Source: Hydrangea macrophylla (lineage: Eukaryota > Streptophyta > Magnoliopsida > Cornales > Hydrangeaceae). Taken from it: a stretch of DNA of 64,000 nucleotides. Where the stretch lies: positions 25,627,001 to 25,691,000 of the forward strand of contig CM066984.1 in assembly GCA_033977485.1 (NCBI GenBank), read 5' to 3'. Shown here piece after piece: positions 35,496 to 47,783 of this stretch; positions within the stretch are counted from its first letter, which is position 1, and every line of letters starts with the position of its first letter. A program made the translations under genes and the position numbers. The notes below the pieces were generated by a model. It ran no database searches. It was not told the origin of the DNA and saw only the letters and a program-made list of their open reading frames with translations.

Positions 35496-36863
35496 ATGTT
35501 AGGTACACGTTCAAATAAACCGGAATTAAAACATTTTGACTCTGAACTTGAACGTACATTAAGACTTAACAAGTCTTCAAACTTAACTTCTAGAACAAGG
35601 TTTTTAATAGACGACGATTTGACACCAAAACCAACGTCTTTATTTGAATCTGAAATACGTAGTACCCTTACAAGATTAAAGAAACCACGCTTTCATAACA
35701 TAGAACCGATTAAAATGGCAGACATTGGAAATAATAACGATAACAACCAAAATAACAACGGAAATAATTTGAATAATCCTAATATACAACCACCTCCTCC
35801 ACTTAAAGATTATTTTATTCCGACGACTTACACGCCACAAACTTGTATCGATTTACCGGAGGCGACGGCATCTCACTTTGAGATAAAGTCGTCTACCATC
35901 TTGCTACTTCCATCTTTCCATGGCCGTTTAAATGAAGATCCATATAAACACTTAGGAGATTTTCAAGATATATGTTCTACTTTGAAAATCCAAAACTTAA
36001 CTGATGATGACTTAAAATTGCGGCTCTTTCCATTCTCTTTAAAAGATAAAGCTAAATATTGGCTTCAATCTTTGGAGCCAAACACAATTAGAACATGGGA
36101 AGACTTACACACCGCATTTTTACAAAAGTTTTTCCCGATTATGCATACGAATCAGATAAGAAAATCTATAACAAACTTTGTGATGCAAGATGGGGAATCA
36201 CTTTACGACACGTGGGAAAAATTTAAAGAATTGTTACGTTCGTGTCCACATCATCAGGTTCCTAAGTGGCAGTTGGTCCAGGTCTTTTACGAGGGACTTA
36301 TTCCTTCGGTCCGTAACACCGTCGATGCTGTTTGTGCGGGAACCTTCCTACACAAAAGTGCCGATGAGGCCTGGAAAATTTTTGAAACGTTAAGCGAGAA
36401 TTCGATGCACCAAGCGGTGTCTGTCTGTTCTGAGGGATACCCACTACCTAAGAGGGAGATAAAGTTCGAGTCAAGTCAATCAATTGAAGTAAAAAAACTA
36501 TCTAACAAACTTGACCGACTTTTAACAATGAACCAAACGACAGCCTCACCCGCTCGTGAAATTTGTGCATTATGTTCTGATCCTTCACATTCAATACTTG
36601 CATGTCCATCGGCGAGTCAATTTCCGGAATTCGTGGAGCAACACATTAACTCTATTCAACAATACCCATGAAATAATTATAATTCGACTACTAATAATCC
36701 GGATGCGCCATGGAGAAACCATCCTAACTTCTCGTGGAATAATAATAATAATAATCCTAATGAGGCGACTAATTTTCCTAATGCGTATCGACCTCAGTTT
36801 CAACCTAATCAATACCAACACCCGCCTCCTAATTCGAATCCTTCAAGGGGTAACATTTTTTAG
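35496..36863 (+). pseudogene. Athila gag, copy B
   Basis: Capsid-type Gag that would package element RNA. It has an N-terminal basic region, an Asn-rich linker (~35735-35790) and a retrotransposon-gag domain (~35880-36410, with LKLRLFPFSLKDKAKYWL). An intact CX2CX4HX4C zinc knuckle lies near 36563-36605. A TGA at 36669 stands where copy C has CGA, a C-to-T change at a CpG. The frame then runs on to a TAG at 36861 that copy C shares. Protease follows in the same frame. Confidence 0.85.
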
Positions 36864-36869
36864 GAAAAG

Positions 36870-38198
36870 GTGTTGGCATCCCTTAATAAAATTGAAACAC
36901 AAGTACAGGCACAAGCACAAATAGTGCACTCTCATACACAATCCATTGCGAAGCTTGAATCCCAAATGGGACAACTAGCTACTGTAGTGAGTCGTAGAAA
37001 CGAGGGGATGTTGCCTAGTCAAAATATTCAAAACCCTAAGGGACAATATGAGGTTAAGGGGTCGAATGAACAAGTAAACGCCGTCTCAACTAGGATGACT
37101 ACACGAGAGGAGGTGATAGAAACCCCTAATAAGAATGAGAATGTGATAGATATGAATATCAACTCTAATAAAGAGAGGGGTGAGGACGTGAATCAAAATA
37201 AGAAAGAAAATGAACCGGTCTCAACGAATTATATTCCGAGAATGCCATATCCACCTAATGTTGAGGAGCCGTCTAATCTTACAAATAAAAAGTCTAAGGT
37301 TGAGGATATACTCGAGGTATTTAAACAAGTTAAAATTAATATTCCTTTCCTCGATGCTATTAAACAAATTCCCGCTTACGCTGAATGTTTAAAAGACCTT
37401 TGTACTCAAAAATGCAAAATACGCAGTCATACTCCTAAAAAGGTCTTCCTCACGGAAAAAGTAAGTTCTATTTTTCAACACTCACCTCCAAAGTATAAGG
37501 ATCCTGGTACGCCTACGATTTCATGTGTCATAGGTGACACTATCATCCATAGGGCTCTCCTTGACTTAGGAGCTAGTGTTAATCTCATACCTTATCACGT
37601 CTATAAACAACTAGGATTAGGTGAACTTAAACCTACGGCCGCTACTATTCAATTAGCGGATCGTTCTGTGAAAGTACCTAGAGGAATCGTCGAGGACGTC
37701 TTGGTTAAAGTTGATAAATGCTATTATCCTGTCGACTTCATGGTCCTTGACACTGAACCCGTGCTAGATGCTCGAAAACACACTCCTGTCATCTTAGGCC
37801 GTCCATTCTTAGCAACCGCTAACGCACGTGTTAACTGCCGGACGGGGGTAATGAAAGTGTCGTTTGGGAACATGAACTTAAAATTAAACGTTTTTAACGC
37901 TATTGATCAACCTCCTAAAGATGACGATTACCTATGTGAGGCGGTAGGTGAGGTAAGACGGAATATTGAGCCTAACAAAGCAGTAAATGTGAGTAACAAC
38001 AAAGATATAGCGGATGATGAGTGAATGAACCCTAATACCTCAGACCCTAATGCTGAATCTTCTCGGAAGGTAAGAAATCGATTTGAACATACTGACAAAC
38101 CGTCGATTGAATTAATTCGAAGCGACGTAATTTCTGCTTACCATCGAGCTCTACCTGACATCCTTAGGGGTACAAAATCCGAGTTACAGCCTCCATAA
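36870..38198 (+). pseudogene. Athila protease region, copy B
   Basis: In the same frame as gag, after the TAG at 36861. It has a coiled-coil-like start (SLNKIETQVQAQAQIVHS), a long hydrophilic linker and the protease (Asp of LLDLGAS at ~37564). A TGA at 38022 replaces the TGG of copy A, so the last ~58 codons are cut off. The natural stop is at 38196-38198. Confidence 0.85.
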
Positions 38199-40736
38199 AT
38201 CTTGAGCTAGAAAGGTCTAGCTGAAGACGTAAAAGTTAGCGCTTCTTGGGAGGCAACCCAAGCTTTATTTCGTTCGTTTTTCTTATTTTTGGTCGTTTTT
38301 GAGTCTGTTTGAGTCTGTTTTGGACATTCTGGATAGGTTTGGGGGTTGGAATTAATTTATTTTAATATTATATACATAATTTTAGCCACAAAATGAAATA
38401 ACACTGAACTCGCGCGCGCGGCCCTCTCGCGCGGCCCGCTGGCGCGAGAATGTGCCTTAGTGTTTTTTCTTTCTTTTTCCTTATATGAGCTCTCAGCATT
38501 TACTCGCGCCTGTTTTTCGCGGGCGCGAGGAACCTCGCTGGCGCGATTTTGAAAAAAAAAAAAAAAATTTGGTAATTCGCGCGCGCGACGGCCGCTCGCA
38601 CGATTCTCCACTTTCCTGTTTTTTTCCCTTTTGTTTTCTATATCCTTCCCCCTACCTATTTTATTTGTGTTTCTTTTCTGTTTTTGTTTATTTGGTTCAG
38701 TTTAGTTCGTGATCGTTGTTTTCCTTGTTACATTCATACTTTTTCGTTTTATTTCTTTTCCATTTGCTCGTTTAGTTTAGCTTAGTTTTTAGATTTATAT
38801 TCCATATTTAGGTTTTATTTACTTTTAATATTCTTTTGTTAGTTTCTTTTTATCTAGTATTAACAGGTACATTTGAACTTTATCGCCATATTTTTATACA
38901 TTTACCTGTTTGTCATTGCCGAGATTGAGGTACTATCGTTCCTTTCTTACGTACTCTCCTTTCTTTCGTTTTATTGTTTCATTGGGGACAATGAAAGGTT
39001 TAGGTTTGGGGGTATGCACTCACACATGCACATTAGTTATGCAAAATTTTAAAATTTTTCAATAAGTGTGTTTAAATAAACGATGATTACCGACGTTTTT
39101 GCAATCTCAATTTGATACTTCTTGTTATGTAACTATGATTGTTATAGAATGATAAACAAAAGAATATGTGATTAAACATTTGCTAAAAGTTATGATGTAA
39201 CGTTTTAAGTTATGTATTGTTTGAATCGTAGTTTTATATCATAGATTTGCACATAAATATATGCACTGCACGTAGTCATTGGAATACATGTTGGTTGTGA
39301 ACTATAATATGATTCGGATTTCTAGATAACACATGGTGGAGACTAAGCCCAGTGAGCTTTTGAGCCTATCTCTTCTTTTTAGAGGGTTATAAATACATCT
39401 TGTGTTTGTTGAATTTCATTGAAATAGCGCATCTATTTGTTGTTTAGTCTCATTATTCTTGTTTTGGTTGATAATCGAGTTAAAATAGTTGTTACCATGC
39501 TAAATAATCTTCCGTCGTAAACGTTGAAGAACCATATAACTATAGGAAATGATTTTAGGCCCTCTTTGTTTACCTTTCCTTAGTTCGCCCTTTGAGCCGT
39601 TAAAATGCCATTTCTTTCTTTGATTACCATTATCCTTGTTTTTGCTCCGACTTGACAAACTCGGAGTTCACCACTGAGAGATTTGTCACCTTTTAGTAGT
39701 GTTAAGGTGATGTGTTGAAAAGGAAGAAGAAAATAAGATGCTATTGGGGTAGTTGCTTGGTATTCGATGAATAATCATTTGAGAAGCAAGAAAAGGAAAA
39801 GGAGAAGAGAAATATATTGAAAAATAAAAAGAAGAAGGTTGAAAAAATGAATGAAAAGGAATGAAGAGAAAGAAAAGATGAAAGTTGGTAGAGAAGAAGA
39901 ATGAAAGAAATCAAACATGCCTTACAATGCCATTCTAAAAACTACCTAATGAATCCTTTCTATCCTTTTTCATTGCCTGAGCCACATTACAACCTTTGAA
40001 AAGTCCTATTTGATCCTAGGAAACATGGTTTGGATATATAAATGATGGGAGAGGGATTAAAACATGATAATGATTAATTTTTCTTGATTGTTGGCATCTT
40101 ATCCATGAGACTACTGTTCTTTCGTGTCATGCGTCTTTTTCGAGTCATATGTGAGCATTTTTCGTTTTGAAAAGATATTTCCTTTACTCACATATTTTAG
40201 AGAAATTACACATGTTTCTGAGTGTTTCATTTGAGAGTGTAATTCATTGTGAGATTCGTAGTCGAGACATAGTTGGATGGTTATCCGAGTTATATTCCAA
40301 GTTCATGACATGCGCGTGTTCATTTGACTACCATATCACACACGTGCAATTTTATGAGAAATTCTATTGATTTATACGATTCATGTACTTGGGATTGTTT
40401 TTTTCAGAACGTAAGTGAACGTTTGATTCCGTTTCTTCTTGTTCGTTATTCTATTTCAAATCATTGTGTTATAATGAGGAGTATTGAATATTATGTTCTT
40501 TAGTTTTAATAAAACTTTTTAAATTTACAAGTTAATAAATATGGTTGTGGGTGACTTGTTGATGAGAACCCTCACGAGACTTTACTCGTCCGACTAGTGA
40601 TACCTAGAGGTTTAAAAGGCTTGTTGCATACGCTAAATGCAATCGTGATCCATGCGAAAATGGAATAGTATGTTATTAGTAGTTAGTTTTTATTTTAGTT
40701 TTGCTCGAGGACTAGCAAAATGTAGGTTTGGGGGTG
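38199..40736 (+). other. Athila 3' non-coding region, copy B
   Basis: Collinear with 31114-33652: hairpins at 38205-38262, CpG clusters at 38410-38600 and the PPT ending at 40736. No RT, integrase or envelope-like gene. Confidence 0.75.
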
Positions 40737-42110
40737 TGATCAGGAGAGAACTAATCCTAATTATACGCCTTAACGAGCATTTGTTAGTACCTTTTTATCC
40801 TGTTTTTGTATACTTTTACTTCGTTTTCTATTTTCTGACAGGTTTTGGAAGAAATCACCTAAACCAGGCTAAACAGGATGAAAAAGCACAAAGAAAGAAG
40901 CTGAAAAAGCCAAGTCGCGCGCGCGAGCCACGGGCGCGAAAACCAGAAAGTCGCTCGCGCGATCCGCTCGCGCGAGAATCCCAGAATCGCTCGCGCGATC
41001 CGCGCGCGCGAAGTCCCAAATGTCGCGCTCGCGCGATATGTGTAAAAACCAAAGTTGCGTATTTCAGTATACTGAAGACTCCTGTGCAAACGAAACTGCT
41101 GGACGACGTCTAGACTGTAAATTACATCAGTTTCAGTTCGTTTCGGGTTAGGAAGGCTTCCAAAACTTGTTGTAAATCTATATATACCCTATTTTATTAC
41201 AATTAAAGGGTTAGACATTATTAGCAATTATTATACACACATACTTCCAACCATTGAAGGGAGGGAAGCAAGGAGAAGAAGAAGAAGACCAAGGGTTTCC
41301 ATGGCCTCCTCCATCAACCTCTTGCCATCTATCACTTCCATGGACGGCTAGATCATAGATCTAGGGTTTCAATGAAGCCCTAGACGAGTAATAGGGTTTT
41401 ATTTATGTTTTTATTTTAGTTTTATTATGTATGGATGACAGTCACATGTTTAGAGGTTTTTTATAAATAAATCGTACTTCTATTGATTAAATCATTGCTT
41501 TCAGAATTTATTCTTGTCTTAGATCTATTTTGACTGTGATGTGCTCAACGATCTATTCTTGTTGTGCTTGTTTAGATTATTTACATGTGATGGTGCTTTA
41601 TTGATTTGTGCTATTAAGTATCCGAATAGTCCATGCCTAGGTTAGACGGATTAGATCACAACCCTAGTTTAGTGTGGGATAATTCGTGCTAACCGAAGAT
41701 GGATTATGTTGGTGCTTGAACCATGAATATCTTCTTGTCGGAGGAATTGGGCCTGTAGCTACAATTCACCATTATCATCCAACTTAGTAAGCTAAAGTAA
41801 TTCATAAATATTTCTATTATGAAGCTAGTGGTGGATTTGCAATCCTAGGTTCCCTTAAACATTATTTAAAACAACTTTAATTGTTTTCATAGTTTAGATT
41901 TATTTTTATTGTTATTAGTTTAATTCAAACCAAATCAAAATCCGTTTTCATAATTAACTAAAGTTAGGTTTTAAAATTAAGTCGCTGTAGTTAATCAATC
42001 TCTGTGGGTTCGACCTTTTCTTCCACACTGCAAATCTTTTGAAAAGTAAAGAATACTTTTATATCTTGATTCTGACAAGATCAATTTTTGTCATATCCAC
42101 TTAAAGATCA
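40737..42110 (+). repeat. Athila LTR-C
   Basis: 1,374 bp, from TGATCAGGAG to AAAGATCA, with a TATA box at 41179-41186. Near-identical to LTR-B. Confidence 0.93.
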
Positions 42111-42115
42111 ATTTT

Positions 42116-42133
42116 TGGCGCCGTTGCCGGGGA
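42116..42133 (+). other. Primer-binding site, tRNA-Asp (copy C)
   Basis: TGGCGCCGTTGCCGGGGA, a perfect complement to the 3' end of tRNA-Asp including CCA, 5 nt after the LTR. Confidence 0.92.
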
Positions 42134-42578
42134 TTGCATTGCTACCTTTAGTTTTATAATCTTAGTTTAGTTAATTTGTAAATATTAGGTTAGTTTTTAT
42201 TTTTCTTATTTTCCGTTTTGTTTTTAGTTACTAACTTTTTCTTTTATTTTGTAGTCAACGTTTCCGAGTGGAGCAGCTAATTACATCAAAGGAGCTTACG
42301 CAAATAAAATAAATAAAAATTAAGTAAATTGCTTCTTGTGAAACTCGCTTTAAACCACTGTAAGTCAGGACGATGTGACGCACTATTTGCATTAGTTTAG
42401 GGTTAATTGCACTGCATTAGCTAGGAAACCCGGGGCGCTGGGCTTGACGCGGTCATTGCATTACAGGATAATATTCATGCATCACAGTAGTTGAGTGCTT
42501 GTTATCGTAGTTGCGTGATTGCTATTTGTTTTTTTTAGTTGAGTCAGTTTTTATTTTTAGTTTACTTTATTTTAGTTT

Positions 42579-43950
42579 ATGTTAGGTACACGTTCAAATA
42601 AACCGGAATTAAAACCTTTTGACTCTGAACTTGAACGTACATTAAGACTTAACAAGTCTTCAAACTTAACTTCTAGAACAAGGTTTTTAATAGACAACGA
42701 TTTGACACCAAAACCAACGTCTTTATTTGAATCTGAAATACGTAGTACCCTTACAAGATTAAAGAAACCACGCTTTCATAACATAGAACCGATTAAAATG
42801 GCAGACATTGGAAATAATAACGATAACAACCAAAATAACAACGGAAATAATTTGAATAATCCTAATATACCACCACCTCCTCCACTTAAAGATTATTTTA
42901 TTCCGACGACTTACACGCCACAAACTTGTATCGACTTACCGGAGGCGACGGCATCTCACTTTGAGATAAAGTCGTCTACCATCTCGCTACTTCCATCTTT
43001 CCATGGCCGTTTAAATGAAGATCCATATAAACACTTAGGAGATTTTCAAGATATATGTTCTACTTTGAAAATCCAAAACTTAACTGATGATGAATTAAAA
43101 TTGCGGCTCTTTCTATTCTCTTTAAAAGATAAAGCTAAATATTGGCTTCAATCTTTGGAGTCAAACACAATTAGAACATGGGAAGACTTACACACCGCAT
43201 TTTTACAAAAGTTTTTCCCGATTATGCGTACGAATCAGATAAGAAAATCTATAACAAACTTTGTGATGCAAGATGGGGAATCACTTTACGACACGTGGGA
43301 AAAATTTAAAGAATTATTACGTTCGTGTCCACATCATCAGGTTCCTAAGTGGCAGTTGGTCCAGGTCTTTTACGAGGGACTTATTCATTCGGTCCGTAAC
43401 ACCGTCGATGCTGTTTGTGAGGGAACCTTCCTACACAAAAGTGCCGATGAGGCCTGGAAAATTTTTGAAACGTTAAGCGAGAATTCGATGCACCAAGCGG
43501 TGTCTGTCTGTCTGTTCTGAGGGATACCCACAACCTAAGAGGGAGGTAAAGTTCGAGTCAAGTCAATCAATTGAAATAAAAGAACTATCTAACAAACTTG
43601 ACCGACTTTTAACAATGAACCAAACGACAGCCTCACCCGCTCGTGAAATTTGTGCATTATATTCTGATCCTTCACATTCGATACTTGCATGTCCATCGGC
43701 GAGTCAATTTTCGAAATTCGTGGAGCAACACATTAACTCTATTCAACAATACCCACGAAATAATTATAATTCGACTACTAATAATCCGGATGCGCCATGG
43801 AGAAACCATCCTAACTTCTCGTGGAAAAATAATAATAATAATCCTAATGAGGCGACTAATTTTCCTAATGCGTATCGACCTCAGTTTCAACCTAATCAAT
43901 ACCAACACCCGCCTCCTAATTCGAATCCTTCAAGGGGTAACATTTTTTAG
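42579..43950 (+). pseudogene. Athila gag, copy C (frameshifted)
   Basis: The gag domain is as in copy B. At about 43501-43516 the TCTG unit is present three times against two in copy B, a 4-bp slippage that ends the frame at 43520. The correct frame resumes and is open at 43615-43950. The zinc knuckle has lost its second Cys (CALY for CALC). The frame ends in the same TAG as copy B (43948-43950). Confidence 0.85.
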
Positions 43951-43956
43951 GAAAAG

Positions 43957-45079
43957 GTGTTGGCATCCCTTAATAAAATTGAAACGCAAGTACAGGCACA
44001 AGCACAAATAGTGCACTCTCATACACAATCCATTGCGAAGCTTGAATCCCAAATGGGACAACTAGCTACTGTAGTGAGTCGTAGAAACGAGGGGACGTTG
44101 CCTAGTCAAACAATTCAAAACCCTAAGGGACAATATGAGGTTAAGGGGTCGAATGAACAAGTAAACGCCGTCTCAACTAGGATGACTACACGAGAGGAGG
44201 TGATAGAAACCCCTAATAAGAATGAGAATGTGATAGATATGAATATCAACTCTAATAAAGAGAGGGGTGAGGACGTGAATCAAAATAAGAAAGAAAATGA
44301 ACCGGTCTCAACGAATTATATTCCGAGAATGCCATATCCACCTAATGTTGAGGAGCCGTCTAATCTTACAAATAAAAAGTCTAAGGTTGAGGATATACTC
44401 GAGGTATTTAAACAAGTTAAAATTAATATTCCTTTCCTCGATGCTATTAAACAAATTCCCGCTTACGCTAAATGTTTAAAAGACCTTTGTACTCAAAAAC
44501 GCAAAATACGCAGTCATACTCCTAAAAAGGTCTTCCTCGCGGAAAAAGTAAGTTCTATTTTTCAACACTCACCTCCAAAGTATAAGGATCCTGGTACGCC
44601 TACGATTTCATGTGTCATAGGTGACACTATCATCCATAGGGCTCTCCTTGACTTAGGAGCTAGTGTTAATCTCATACCTTATCACGTCTATAAACAACTA
44701 GGATTAGGTGAACTTAAACCTACGGCCGCTACTATTCAATTAGCGGATCGTTCTGTGAAAGTACCTAGAGGAATCGTCGAGGACGTCTTGGTTAAAGTTG
44801 ATAAATGCTATTATCCTGTCGACTTCATGGTCCTTGACACTGAACCCGTGCTAGATGCTCGAAAACACACTCCTGTCATCTTAGGCCGTCCATTCTTAGC
44901 AACCGCTAACGCACGTGTTCACTGCCGGACGGGGGTAATAAAAGTGTCGTTTGGGAACATGAACTTAAAATTAAACGTTTTTAACGCTATTGATCAACCT
45001 CCTACAGATGACGATTACCTATGTGAGGCGGAAGGTGAGGTAAGACGGAATATTGAGCCTAACAAAGCAGTAAATGTGA
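43957..45079 (+). pseudogene. Athila protease region, copy C (truncated)
   Basis: Open from just after the shared TAG to 45079, with the LLDLGASVNLIP active site. At AATGTGA the sequence departs from copies A and B. The frame runs on ~50 nt into unrelated DNA before a stop at 45127. The end of protease and everything beyond it is missing. Confidence 0.85.
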
Positions 45080-45416
45080 TCACGAGGGCTTTTCGTGCAG
45101 CACTGGTAGGTATCATTGCTTGTAGTTAAAACAGAAAACCTTTATTTCCTTTGAGAATTTATAGTAACTGCTCAAGTAGAGCTACAAAATTTCCTAACCA
45201 GTGTTAACCCGCTCGCAGCTGAGCATTACTGAAAATACTTTCGGAGATGTTGAATATGCCAAGGGTGAGGAAGATCATGCCCATCTAGCGTTTGAAACCA
45301 ATAGGTCCCCAGACGGTTGAACGCGTGACTTGGTATGGTCCTTCCCAGTTTGGCCCCAACTTCTCATGGCTCAGGATCTTGGTAGACTGGTTTACCGCCT
45401 TTAGAATGAGATCCCC
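45080..45416 (-). pseudogene. Fragment of a Tat-type integrase C-terminus
   Basis: On the minus strand 'GDLILKAVNQSTKIL' and 'KLGPNWEGPY' match the end of Ty3 integrase (GPY/F region). The fragment is cut by the LTR at 45417. With the minus-strand Tat fragment at 25281-28801 it fits one element split by the Athila array, because the opposite-strand gene and then the end of integrase is the order in the complete Tat element. Confidence 0.6.
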
Positions 45417-47650
45417 TGTAGCACCCAGAATTTTTCTAGAAATTCCACGTAGGAATATAAGATTAGTGACATATGACGTCGCCATGATGACAGCTACAGA
45501 AGGCCCATTTGGATGACCTCAATTAGGAATCTATACAAGATCTTATAGTCAACGTCTTAGCAAAGACGACGATGATTCTAACTTAGAACCAATTAATAAA
45601 AATACTTCTAAGTACTGATTTGTTTGTATAATTATAGTTATGTATTTAAATTTCGCTTCGGGTATTTCCTGGTATACATTATCTTCAATAATTCATAATA
45701 AATAATCTAGAACTCCGAAAATTACGCGGTCAGTTCCCAGAGTCTTAGAATAATGTCTAGAACATTCCCTTAAAGTTTGGTGACATTTCGACTCGGTTGA
45801 AAATACAGCCTGTCTTTTAGGGCCCCGCATTAGTGTAGTAAGCCCTACCTTTTACCTCGTAAAATGCGACGGACTCCGATTTGAGTCTAGTCAATGGCGT
45901 TGGACTTAGAATGACACGTAGATCACTACCTTGAGGTTTATGACCTCATTTGGTAAAATTACCATTTTGCCCCTATAGTTGTACTCATACGTTATTGTTG
46001 TTTATTCCGTTTATTATTGTAGAACTTGACGGTTATCAGCGTTCCGAGGATCGGTGACTCGAGGTGAGTTTCCTAACCTCACTCTAATCCTAATAAGATT
46101 AATATAAGATGTTTAAAAGCTACCTGTATGATATTTGGTATAAGTGATATGTTGATTTATGATGTCACGTGTATTTCCAATAATTGTAAGACTATGCAAA
46201 GCATGTTATGGTAGTGCTATCGCATACGTGAGCATGTCAAGGGTTTTATCTATATGTTTATCAGTATCAAATCCATGTTATGTGATCCATGCTCTATATG
46301 TTACATTTCTGCTGTAAATTGTTAAATGCACGATTTACGATGTTGTTAACTGGAATAAATACGCATGCTATGATAATAATAAAGAGAATGAAAGTGGTGT
46401 TGCATATGGGTATCGGTAGTGGACTCACTTGCATTTCATGACATGTGTTAGCATGCATCGTCTAAAAAAGAGAGGTGTTTGACGAGGATGTGAATGAGAT
46501 GAGATACGTGAATGTGAAAGAGATGTGATTTCTGGATCCGATGGATCAACGACTGACGAGCCGGGTGGACATGAACGGTTAGGGTTCCTAGCGCGCCTCT
46601 CGCCGTGAAGATGTCCGGTGATGCGCATACGTGGTTGAAGACGTCCCATGTATCATTGAAGACGTCCGGCTAATGCTCTAATATACTTCTCAGCCGTGTA
46701 GACGACCGGTGAGAGTATACACATGGTTGAAGACGTCCCATGTGCCAGTTTTATTGTTTACAGATAGTGTGCGCCGTGAAGACGTCCGGCGGCCTATCAA
46801 GGGATGAGTATGAATTGGCTATGATAGCATGTTGTCAACCTTGATATACCGTGTGTTGTCAAGTGGATGAGAAAGAGAGAGTGAATGATGAGATTGAATT
46901 GATGAGCAAAAAAGGGTTTGGTTCAAATGATTTGGTTTCGGAAAGTTTTGGTTTTAAAATGAAATGGTTTTGAAAAGTATCGGTTTTGAAAAGCAAGTGT
47001 CTTTGAAAAGAGTTGGGAGTAAGTCACATTGGTCATGCATTTGCATGAACGTGGATAAAATAATGAGAATGTATTCTATGATATTATGTTTATCTGTCTA
47101 TCTGTCTTGTTAAGACCTCTGCTATGCCCGTGGTGAGAATACGTCTTTTGATAAGAGATTAACCATATTTTAAAGTATTAAACTATGACGTGAGTCGAGA
47201 GATGTGTCGTATTTATTGATTATGGTGCGGTTGAGACTCTCACTCAGCCTTGTTCCAAGGCTGACGGCATGTTACGCCCTGGGCATTCCTATGCTCAGAG
47301 TGTTGCAGGTTTGGAGATAGATAGAAGAGTTCAGGATGCAGTGCTGTGGAGCCAAGGAGAATCAAGTCTGCCAAGATCTGATAGATAGTTTCTCAAGTTT
47401 TAAGATTATGTAAATTGTTTAGTATGGCCTCTTGTATTAGAATTGAAGTTATTGTAACCCTTGTTTAATTTCCGTTGTTGTATTTATACTCTGATAAGTA
47501 TTAGATCATGTCTAAGCTCTAGCTTTTCCCTTATGATTGCACGGTGCGGAGTTAGAAGGACAGAACGGTTAACAAACTAGTCACGTGTCTACGGACCCAT
47601 AAAGGAAAATTTTTATTTTCCCTATTTTTGGCTTACTCCGGGGCGTGACA
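45417..47650 (+). repeat. 5' LTR of a Ty3 element with leader ORFs
   Basis: 2,234 bp from TGTAGCACCC to GGGCGTGACA, followed by an initiator-Met-type primer site. TCCCC precedes it. Inside is a cluster of GAAGACGTCC motifs (46604-46791). The matching 3' LTR is not in the window. Confidence 0.75.
46604..46791 (+). repeat. GAAGACGTCC motif cluster
   Basis: Six copies or variants of [G/T]TGAAGACGTCC[C/G] in ~190 bp. GACGTC is palindromic and contains the ACGT core of bZIP sites. Some copies are decayed (GATGTCC, GACGACC). Confidence 0.75.
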
Positions 47651-47660
47651 GGGTTTTTAG

Positions 47661-47672
47661 TGGTATCAAAGC
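47661..47672 (+). other. Primer-binding site (initiator tRNA-Met type)
   Basis: TGGTATCAAAGC, one mismatch to the usual TGGTATCAGAGC, 10 bp after the LTR end. Confidence 0.75.
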
Positions 47673-47783
47673 CTAGGTTTAGGCATTTACCATTTGTCCT
47701 ATACACTTTAAGTTATAAACCATTAGATCTTTTCCACTTGTGAAGATACTTACCCTATGATAGTTTATCTTGGACAGATTAGC

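Larger units (their letters stand above)
28802..45079 (+). mobile_element. Tandem array of non-autonomous Athila elements
   Basis: Three near-identical LTRs (28802-30056 truncated, 33653-35026, 40737-42110) alternate with interiors: one deleted, one full (35027-40736) and one cut at 45079. LTRs are ~1,374 bp and begin TGATC and end GATCA. The primer site matches tRNA-Asp and the gag and protease are of Athila type. No RT, RNase H, integrase or envelope-like frame is present in any copy, so mobility must have been supplied in trans. The LTR-interior-LTR-interior order is that of a tandem produced by recombination between LTRs or by template switching. Confidence 0.9.

Noticed and set aside
36556..36924. 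Alternative frames inside Athila gag, both strands (also 43643-44011)
   Set aside because: Ile/Arg-rich shadows of the Asn-rich linker of the real gag frame.
45075..45084. Athila 3' LTR end (GATCA) directly at the truncation
   Set aside because: GTGATCA resembles the LTR terminus, but the following CGAGG does not match TTCGT before 28802. A chance or microhomology match is as likely.
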